Shown in pieces: positions 1 through 6,087 of a DNA stretch of 64,000 nt. A program made the translations under genes and the position numbers. A model generated the notes under the pieces. That model was not told where the DNA came from and did no database searches. It saw nothing but the letters and a program-made list of their open reading frames with translations. This DNA is from Methyloceanibacter caenitepidi (GTDB lineage: Bacteria; Pseudomonadota; Alphaproteobacteria; Rhizobiales; Methyloligellaceae): NCBI RefSeq assembly GCF_000828475.1, contig NZ_AP014648.1, positions 1,302,001 through 1,366,000 on the forward strand, in the 5' to 3' direction. Each line of letters begins with the position of its first letter. Position 1 is the first letter of the stretch.

Positions 1-832
1 GCGTGCCGACCTTGACGTCGGCGATGTCAGCCTCGGCCACTTCGGCAATGACCCAAACATGCGAGTTGTCGGCGATGCGGAACAACTCCTCGCCCGCCTC
101 CACAAACTGGCCCTTGAGCACGTTTTTCTCGATTACGTGGCCCGAGGCGGGCGCCGGCCAATCGAGCGTTCTCACATTCTCCTTGGTCTCGATCACCTCG
201 TCGATCCGTTCTTGCGGTACGTCGAGGTTACGCAACTTTTGAATGGCGCCTCTGACGTCCCGGTTGAAGCCGGTGCGGCCTTGCGTGCGCAACGAGACCA
301 GGAGGTCGACTTGGGCCAGCTGAATTTGCGGACTGTAGAACCGGAACATCGGATCGCTCGTCTTTACGTGCGCCCCGGCCTTATTGACAAACAGATCCTC
401 GATGTAGCCGTCGGAGCGAACCGTCACGACCCAAAGTGTCGATTCGTCGTGCTCGACCGTGCCAACGCCGCGTACCTCACGGGATAACGCTTTGAGGCCG
501 ACCGTCTCGGTCTTGACGCCGCTTCGTTGAATCTTGGCCAGGCTCACCTTCACGGTGTCACTGTCATCGACCTCGTCGGCGTAGACGGGGATGTAGTCCA
601 TGCCCATGGAGTCCTTCTTCGGCACCGGCGAGGTGTCCGGCAGACCCATGGGGTTGCGGTAATAGAGAATCTTCCGTTCGCCGTTCTCGCCTTCGCTCAT
701 CTCGTCGTGAGCGGCGGGCTCGGTCGCGGCATGTATCGGCATCGGCTCGTCCCGATGCGCGTACCAATAAGTGCCCGCCGCCCCGGCGACAATGCCGGCG
801 GCCAGCAAGGCCAAACTACTTAGACGCTTCAT
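1..832 (-). CDS. CusB-like RND efflux periplasmic adaptor (3' end off the window)
   Basis: Membrane-fusion protein that would link an inner-membrane heavy-metal RND pump to a TolC-like outer-membrane channel. The ATG at 832 opens an N-terminal membrane/signal segment (KRLSSLALLAAGIVAGAAG). A heavy-metal-binding motif follows (YYRNPMGLPDTSPVPKKDSM, then GMDYIPVY), typical of CusB-type adaptors. Next come the lipoyl/hairpin domain (DGYIEDLFVNKAGAHVK) and the beta-barrel segment (DNSHVWVIAEVAEADI). About 277 codons are present and the C-terminal part is missing at the left edge. It is the last visible gene of the minus-strand metal cluster, so its RND partner probably lies to the left. A decayed paralogue is at 15339-16092. 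The family is clear; the metal (Cu/Ag likely) is inferred. Confidence 0.88.
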   Translation of the reverse strand, partial: MKRLSSLALLAAGIVAGAAGTYWYAHRDEPMPIHAATEPAAHDEMSEGENGERKILYYRNPMGLPDTSPVPKKDSMGMDYIPVYADEVDDSDTVKVSLAKIQRSGVKTETVGLKALSREVRGVGTVEHDESTLWVVTVRSDGYIEDLFVNKAGAHVKTSDPMFRFYSPQIQLAQVDLLVSLRTQGRTGFNRDVRGAIQKLRNLDVPQERIDEVIETKENVRTLDWPAPASGHVIEKNVLKGQFVEAGEELFRIADNSHVWVIAEVAEADIADVKVGT

Positions 833-945
833 AGCGCGCGTCTCCAAATCCGAGAGTGACGGGCCTTCGCAGTACAAAGGGCTCGCGCGTGCAGCTCGCC
901 AGGCACGAGCTTGTGCGTGGCGGCGACACGACTTCGTTCAAGGAT

Positions 946-1305
946 CTAGACGCGGGGTGGCGGGAGAGCCGGGTGGTCCAGCGTGGACCGGAAGCTCGTA
1001 ACCAAGTTCGCGAGTTTCGGCGCTGCTTTGGGCGGCGTGGCAAGATCCATCGCCGCGACTTGAGCGGCGGAGAGCACGGTGCATTTAAGGAGGCACGCGC
1101 TGGATTCGCCGCAGCCGTTCTTAGGTTGCTTTTCGCAGTGTTTGGACTCGGCACAGCAATTCGTGTGCGCCGCCATATCGGACGCATCGGGCATGCCGGC
1201 CGCCACTCCAGCCGCCACGGCTGAGGGCATTGCGACGGCCGAGACCGGCAGGGCGGCCAGCGACAACGCCACGACGGCATCGACTATGATGCGCAAACTC
1301 CTCAT
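946..1305 (-). CDS. Small secreted cysteine-rich protein
   Basis: About 119 residues. I placed the start at the ATG at 1305 because it opens a clear signal peptide (RSLRIIVDAVVALSLAALPV); an open frame continues upstream to 1482 but looks non-coding. The mature part carries CCAESKHCEKQPKNGC and SSACLLKC, seven cysteines in a short stretch, suggesting thiol metal binding or disulfides in the periplasm. It lies between the DUF411 gene and the RND adaptor on the same strand, 113 bases before the latter. I do not recognise a named family. A role in periplasmic metal handling is inferred from context and the cysteine content. No strong ribosome binding site is visible. Confidence 0.6.
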   Translation of the reverse strand: MRSLRIIVDAVVALSLAALPVSAVAMPSAVAAGVAAGMPDASDMAAHTNCCAESKHCEKQPKNGCGESSACLLKCTVLSAAQVAAMDLATPPKAAPKLANLVTSFRSTLDHPALPPPRV

Positions 1306-1492
1306 GCTGCAGTTGGCGTAACCGCCGACCGTATGCTGGTCAAGTGAACTCGCTGTGAGCCCTTGACGCCCGCTTTTGACCCAGAACTGACGCACCGCCT
1401 CCCAGTACTCCCAAGTCGTGGTCGCGCTGATTAGCGCAAATCCCCCGGCAGGCGGTCGAGAGCTTCGTACAGGCGAGGCCACTGTTTAATAA

Positions 1493-1933
1493 TTACTGAG
1501 TGGCGTAGATCGATGTGGTGCCGTCCTTCTTCACAGCATAAACCTTGATTGGTCCCTCCTTTGGACCTTCCATTCCGGGAACGCCGCTTGGCATGCCGGG
1601 AATGCTGAGACCAATGGTGTCCCGTGGCTTTTCAGCCAGAAACCTCTTTATGATTTCGCTGGTCAGGTGCCCCTCAAAAACGTAGCCGTTCAGCTTGATA
1701 AGATGGCAACCTTGAAAGCCCTCGGGCACACCGGCATCAAGGCTCATCTCAGCCAAGTTGTTCACTGACGTTATATCCAGCTCGAAGCCGCTTTTGCGCA
1801 GGTAGTCTGCGTGGGCCTCACAGCACGTGCACTGCTGTTGCTTGTAGAATGTCCCTTCTAAAGTCTGCGCAAAGGCTGAGTCGGTGACGAAGGCAAACAC
1901 CAACGCGGCAATTATTCTCATGGCGTGTTTCAT
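1493..1933 (-). CDS. DUF411 domain protein, metal-resistance associated
   Basis: A secreted protein of 146 residues with a signal peptide (RIIAALVFAFVTDSAFA) and a complete DUF411 domain. The vicinal cysteine motif QQCTCCEAHADYLRK resembles a metal or thioredoxin-like CxCC site. GFQGCHLIKLNGYVFEGH supplies the conserved C-x-L-I and G-H positions, and LSIPGMPSGVPGME is the usual Gly/Pro/Met loop. DUF411 proteins are commonly found with copper and other heavy-metal efflux genes and are thought to bind metal in the periplasm; the exact function is not established. An alternative start is the ATG four codons downstream of 1933. The sequence near its start shows no obvious defect. Confidence 0.85.
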   Translation of the reverse strand: MKHAMRIIAALVFAFVTDSAFAQTLEGTFYKQQQCTCCEAHADYLRKSGFELDITSVNNLAEMSLDAGVPEGFQGCHLIKLNGYVFEGHLTSEIIKRFLAEKPRDTIGLSIPGMPSGVPGMEGPKEGPIKVYAVKKDGTTSIYATQ

Positions 1934-2027
1934 CCGGATACTCCTTACAATGCAGATGGCAAAGGCAAGCGTGCCAAGTGTAACCCCATTGAGGGGCGAG
2001 ACTTCGGTCGCACTCGCCCTGTCCTTC

Positions 2028-2144
2028 TCAGCGAAAGAACAGGTACTTGACTAAGGCCGCAATAACGAGCACGGCGATGGTACCGATGATCAGCCACCAA
2101 ATTCCCATACCCCACATCATTCCGTTATTCATCATCTCGCTCAT
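2028..2144 (-). CDS. Tiny membrane protein (38 aa)
   Basis: Short gene supported by a near-perfect ribosome binding site (CCTAGGAGG, 7 bases before the ATG at 2144). The product begins MSEMMNNGMMWGMGIWWLII and continues as a single hydrophobic helix ending in KYLFFR. That predicts one transmembrane span with a Met/Asn-rich N-terminus and a basic C-terminal end. The six methionines, most near the start, could ligand Cu(I)/Ag(I), but that is speculation. It lies in the same-strand metal cluster between the DUF411 gene and the next small secreted protein. No named family is recognised. Confidence 0.62.
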   Translation of the reverse strand: MSEMMNNGMMWGMGIWWLIIGTIAVLVIAALVKYLFFR

Positions 2145-2351
2145 GATTCAATCCTCCTAGGACTGCTGTAGAGGCTGCACTCTTTGATAATTCAGACTAA
2201 TACACGCGGCGAAGATCCCTGACGCAACGCTGGTGGCCATCATCTTTGCCATATGCCCAAGCGTTCGATTATACCCGGCGCTTGAGCATCGGTCTTTGTG
2301 GGATCGGCCAGGCCTATCGGATAAGGCCCGGCCGACCCTTTCTATCGAAGT

Positions 2352-2525
2352 CTAACGGTTAGAGCTTTTCGTTTGGGTCCCTTGCTTCTGACCCGGACAC
2401 TCGACCGCGGAACCACACTTTCCCAAGTTGTGATAGGCGTTGTGGTGCGCGGTGGCGACGTCCGACGATAGACTTACAGCGACAAACGCTACTCCAGTCA
2501 GGACGACTGCTAGTGATCGATACAT
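2352..2525 (-). CDS. Small secreted protein (57 aa)
   Basis: The ATG at 2525 is preceded by AAAGGAGTGG, a good ribosome binding site, so I prefer it over the open frame reaching 2588. The product has a signal peptide (YRSLAVVLTGVAFVAVSLSS) and a short mature part starting HHNAYHNLGKCGSAVECPG, with four histidines and two cysteines, then a polar tail. The size and His/Cys content fit a small periplasmic metal-binding or structural peptide. No homologous family is recognised. Its place in the metal cluster is the only functional clue. Confidence 0.55.
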   Translation of the reverse strand: MYRSLAVVLTGVAFVAVSLSSDVATAHHNAYHNLGKCGSAVECPGQKQGTQTKSSNR

Positions 2526-2632
2526 TTTTCCACTCCTTTGGGCATCGATGGTTGTTCGACCGCCGCATGAACGACGGAACGCCCCCAAAAGGCGGGGGTC
2601 CCATGACTAGGCAGGCCCACTCCAGGGACTGC

Positions 2633-2974
2633 TCAGACGAAGTGGAAAAAGCGAGGAGGTGGTGTAGGAGCGCGGATCACCGCGCTTCTGAACCGCGAAC
2701 CTTCAGTTGATTTGAGGGAGGTAGTTTTAGAGGCGGCTTCTTCCGTCCAGGTCAACGGCAAAGCCATGGGCGAGCAGGGACTATTGCAAACGACCGGCAC
2801 AACACAAGGCTTGCTACAGCCATCGCAATGGTCGCACTCGCCAGCCCCAAGATTGGTAGCCGTGATCAAGTCGACAGCACCGACAATAGGTTGAGCGTGG
2901 CTCAAGCCCGCCACTGCGTGCGAACTTACGGTGAGGAAGATGGCGAAAGCGAGCCGACTGACGAACGTGACCAT
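2633..2974 (-). CDS. Secreted cysteine-rich protein (113 aa)
   Basis: The ATG at 2974 opens a signal peptide (VTFVSRLAFAIFLTVSSHAV). The mature part has ECDHCDGCSKPCVVPVVC followed by NSPCSPMALPLTW: seven cysteines within about 25 residues, then a Ser/Thr-rich tail. This spacing suggests metal coordination or disulfide bonding. It is the first gene after the MerR regulator in the leftward direction, separated by 138 bases, so it may be the first gene of the regulated operon. I do not recognise the family, and a role in metal binding is inferred only. Confidence 0.55.
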   Translation of the reverse strand: MVTFVSRLAFAIFLTVSSHAVAGLSHAQPIVGAVDLITATNLGAGECDHCDGCSKPCVVPVVCNSPCSPMALPLTWTEEAASKTTSLKSTEGSRFRSAVIRAPTPPPRFFHFV

Positions 2975-3112
2975 CTCATCAGAATGATCTCTCTGCCAAA
3001 AACATCAAGGGTCTCGTGATCAAATATTTGGCACTGGCATCCGACCCCAGTGTCGTCGTCGCTTGCACTTGCTTATGACACTTCAGCGCAGTTGCAGTCG
3101 GTAAGCCGCCAC

Positions 3113-3520
3113 TTAACTTTGCCCGGCTAGAGCATCGAAGATGGGGCACGATTTTTGATCGCCGGGCTTACACGCCTCGGCCAGACTTTTTAGTGCTCTC
3201 TCCAACCGCTTTAGGTTGGCGATTTTGCCCTGCACCTGATCCACGTGCCGAAGAGTCAACTCCCTTGCAGCGCAATCCTGATTTCGCCCTGAGAGACTGA
3301 TCAATGTGCAAATGTCGTCCAACGAAAAGCCGAGTTCACGGCTGCGACGAATGAAGGTCAGGCGTCGAGTATGATGCCGGTCGTACATGCGAAGCCCACC
3401 CCGAGTGCGGGGCGGAGCATCAAGCAGCCCCACGCGTTCGTAGTATCTAATCGTCTCGATGTTAATGGTCGAACGAAAAAAGGTAGAACTGGGGAGCGAT
3501 TGCCTTCTTATTGGACACAA
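3113..3520 (-). CDS. MerR-family metal-responsive regulator
   Basis: DNA-binding regulator of the MerR family. The helix-turn-helix core reads NIETIRYYERVGLLDAPPRT and the wing contains GGLRMYD. Then come RRLTFIRRSRELGFSLDDIC, a dimerisation helix, and a C-terminal loop with cysteines at QDCAA and ACKPGDQKSCPIF. Three such cysteines are the thiolate ligands of Hg/Pb/Cd-type MerR proteins, so a soft-metal sensor is likely. No ATG is available in this frame; the start shown is a TTG at 3520, and the first ~10 residues align poorly with the usual MerR N-terminus, so the start is uncertain. It probably controls the small-protein/RND cluster to its left. Confidence 0.82.
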   Translation of the reverse strand: MCPIRRQSLPSSTFFRSTINIETIRYYERVGLLDAPPRTRGGLRMYDRHHTRRLTFIRRSRELGFSLDDICTLISLSGRNQDCAARELTLRHVDQVQGKIANLKRLERALKSLAEACKPGDQKSCPIFDALAGQS

Positions 3521-3700
3521 CGTTGCACGCTGTCGTAAAGGTCATACTCCACCGTGAAGGATGTCATCATCACCCACTAGCCGATCATCACCACTTTGAC
3601 CGTTCAGCGTTTCGTGTGAGCCGGCCCGAGTGGCTGGTTGCCATTCCTGAACGACCAATAAGCGAGAAGGCGCTTTGCTACCGGAGAGCCAGCCTGATCT

Positions 3701-3732
3701 ATGTACGGCAGTCACATACGAATGCCGTACAT
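3701..3732. repeat. Perfect 10-bp inverted repeat
   Basis: ATGTACGGCA at 3701-3710 and its exact reverse complement TGCCGTACAT at 3723-3732 are separated by 12 bases. It lies just before the terminator hairpin and 150 bases before the riboswitch. It could be a regulator site or part of the end of a lost element. The ~180 bases between the MerR start and this repeat show no gene I can support. Confidence 0.55.
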
Positions 3733-3734
3733 CA

Positions 3735-3770
3735 ACGCCCCGCTAGCCCCAACTGGCGGGGCGTCCTTTT
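3735..3770 (+). terminator. Intrinsic terminator
   Basis: A G+C-rich stem (left arm ACGCCCCGC at 3735-3743, right arm GCGGGGCGT at 3756-3764, extendable by three pairs including one wobble) is followed by CCTTTT. This fits a rho-independent terminator read left to right. No intact plus-strand gene precedes it, so it may be left over from a lost gene, or it may insulate the riboswitch from upstream transcription. Confidence 0.6.
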
Positions 3771-3879
3771 GCATGCATTAGCCTGCGCTGAGCAACGGCC
3801 TGGCAGTGCCTCGGGACCATCCGCCTGCCAAGCAGGAACTGGCGAATTGACGAAGTTGGAATCTACTGATAATCATTTG

Positions 3880-4055
3880 CAAGACGGTTCCTCTATGAGG
3901 ATGAAAAGGGAATGTGGAGAAGTTGGCATAATGCCAGCTAAGTCCGCAGCTGCCCCCGCAACTGTGAGCGGCAAGCCGAGCGCCAACATGTCACTGGGGG
4001 AAACCCGGGAAGACGGCGTCTAGGCAGCGACCCGCGAGCCAGGAGACCTGCCGTC
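3880..4055 (+). promoter_or_regulatory. Adenosylcobalamin (B12) riboswitch
   Basis: The cobalamin aptamer signature elements occur in order: GACGGTTCC, then AAAAGGGAATGTGG, then GCTGCCCCCGCAACTGT, then TCACTGGG with CCGGGAAGACGGCG, and finally the B12 box AGCCAGGAGACCTGCC at 4037-4052. Downstream, a 7-bp stem (TGCGAGC/GCTCGCA, 4077-4095) precedes the next start and may form the expression platform. Cobalamin riboswitches repress downstream genes when AdoCbl is abundant, usually btuB or B12 synthesis and uptake genes. Here the downstream frame is an OprB-type porin. Confidence 0.92.
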
Positions 4056-4156
4056 ACAGGTGCCTGATCGGCGTCGTGCGAGCGGGGTGCTCGCAGGCGA
4101 AGAAGGGAAGCGCTAGTTCGCGTTCCATCCGTGAAGGCTTCGCGCCGCAGGCGCAC

Positions 4157-5570
4157 ATGGATGGAAATCCTATCGTGAAGTCGATCACGGCCATTTGTCT
4201 CGTCACAACTTTATTCGCAAGTCCGTTTCTTATCGCTAACGGTTCATGGGCCGATCAGCAGCATCATCCACATGTCCGTCTTCCAGACGGGATAGGTGAG
4301 CTGCCGCCGGGGATCCCGGAGCCCTCGATTGCAACGAGTCTGCCAGGATATGGAGATCCTCGAAGTGTACGCAATGTCCTTGCCCGGCAGGGAGTTTCTT
4401 ACGGCATCGACTACACCAGCGACGTGCTAGGCAACGTCTCAGGAGGAATGGAGCAAAGCGTACATTACGCAGGACTTCTCGAGGGATACCTCGATGCCGA
4501 TCTTGAGAACCTCACCGGTGCACGAGGGTTGAGTTTCCATATAGATTTCTATCAAATTCACGGCACCAGCATCACTGCTGAAAACATCGGCAGCATCGTC
4601 AGCGTTAGCAACATAGAGGCATTCCCTTCCACGCGTCTGCATGAGCTTTGGCTTGAACAGGCTTTCTATGACGGGCACGCCTCTATCCGTCTCGGCCAGC
4701 TGGGTGCCGACAGTGAATTTCTCATTTCGGAGGTGGCTGCGAGATTCATCGCCTCTACCTTTGGCTGGACGACTCTCAGCTCCGACAACCTTCCTTTTTG
4801 GCGGTCCCATCTATCCGTTTGCATCACCAGGGGTGCGCGTCGCTGTTGAAGTTCAGGACCTATTCCAACTGAAATTTGGGATTTATGATAGTGATCCAGC
4901 CGGTCCCTGCGCCGAGGAACGTGATCCCGGGCAGTGTAACGCGCACGGCTTCGATTTTCGCCTTAACGATCCCCCCTTGTTGCTCTTCGAGGCCGACTAT
5001 TCCTACGGCAACGGCAGCTGCCCGTCCGGCACGGTCAAACTTGGCGGCTGGTACGATTTTGGCGAGTTCGATGATCCAATACACCCGCTCGCGCAGGGGC
5101 TTTCTGCGTCTCGCCATGAAGGAAACCAAGCCGTCTATGTGGTAGTCGATCAGGTGCTCTATCAACCAGAAGGCCAATGCGGCACAGGAGGTGTATCGGC
5201 CTTCGCCCGAGCGATCCTTAGCCCGGCTGACCGCAATCAGGTCGACACTTATGCTGATGTTGGCATTGTCTTCGACGGATGGGTGCCCGGGCGCCCTCAT
5301 GACGGCATCGCTCTAGGCGTCGCGTATTCCGGTATTTCGAACGAAGCCTCCGATCTCGACCGCAAGGCGGGGCTGCATATCATTCGCGATTATGAACTAA
5401 TCCTCGAGTTGAACTACATTGCAGAGATCGTATCTGGCTGGGCGATACAGCCAGTGGTGCAATACATCCATAATCCCGGAGGCTCGGTGCCCAATCTATT
5501 CAACGATACACCCAACCAAAAAGTCGAGAATGCGTTGGTCGTTGGGATGAGGAGCATCATCAATTACTGA
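4157..5570 (+). pseudogene. OprB-family carbohydrate porin, frameshifted
   Basis: Outer-membrane porin of the OprB type, which passes sugars and other small solutes. Frame 1 (ATG at 4157, possible GTG at 4177) has a signal peptide, then VLARQGVSYGIDYTSDVLGN, LHELWLEQAFYDGHASIRLG and FLISEVAARFIAS, all OprB hallmarks. At a run of five Ts (4795-4799) the reading continues one base out of phase as FGGPIYPFASPGVRVAVEVQ, then on to the normal C-terminal strands ending GMRSIINY at 5570. Removing one T restores a single frame of about 470 codons, a normal family length. It is either a recent pseudogene or a sequencing error. It lies directly under the cobalamin riboswitch, which suggests B12-linked expression. 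Confidence 0.85.
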
Positions 5571-5639
5571 TCCCAGGAATAGCGTGACGAGTAGAAACTC
5601 ATGTGAAATCGGGCGGCGATTCAAAATCGCGAAACAGGC

Positions 5640-5757
5640 TAGAAAAGAGCGCGTCAATGCGGAGAACATGTTCGGCACCGGGTATTAGATCTCCTTGCAC
5701 AACAACATCTCTTTCGGGGGCGCCGACGTCGGCCTTTGTGACGATGAAGGCCGGGTG
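5640..5757 (+). pseudogene. Decayed C-terminal end of a TonB-dependent receptor
   Basis: This stretch matches the last ~35 codons of the intact receptor at 6088-8544. GAGAACATGTTCGGCACCGG corresponds to GAGAACATGTTCGACACCGA, followed by matching ATCTCC, CACAACAACA, GGGCGCCGACGTCGGCC and GTGACGATGAAGGC segments and the same terminal GGTAG. It contains an in-frame TAG and small deletions, so it cannot be translated as a receptor end. It appears to be what is left of a tandem paralogue that once lay between the porin and the intact receptor. Confidence 0.72.
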
Positions 5758-6087
5758 GTAGGGCGCCAGGATAAAAAAAAGGGTGACGTGATCCTGCACC
5801 AAGGCAAAGTCTGAGCTTATAGCGCGAATTGCCGTCCTCGAGAGACCAACCCAACCAGATGTAGGCACAGGGTAACTAAACCTTCGTGTGCGTGACGCCA
5901 GAAATCGGTTGAGGTCCTCTACTGCCTGGTCACTATCCTAAAAATGAATTTTGTTCATATATTAAGTTGAAAACCCTTCATTATGCGCAGCACTCGAACC
6001 CTAATATCGTTGCCTGTGGATTTGAGGGGAGCAGTTTCGCGTGAGATGAGGCGCGCCCCAAGGTCGATCAGAGCCGGGGGGCAGTAA
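5758..6087. other. Intergenic region before the TonB-dependent receptor
   Basis: No gene is supported in these 330 bases. An A+T-rich stretch at about 5938-5985 (AATGAATTTTGTTCATATAT and beyond) is the best place for the receptor promoter and an iron-regulator site. I could not identify a clear Fur, Irr or RirA box by eye. Confidence 0.4.

Noticed and set aside
1306..1482. N-terminal extension of the Cys-rich protein up to 1482
   Set aside because: It would bury a clear signal peptide and has no supporting ribosome binding site.
3511..4023. A plus-strand open frame across the terminator and riboswitch
   Set aside because: It runs through clear RNA regulatory structures and has no protein family features.
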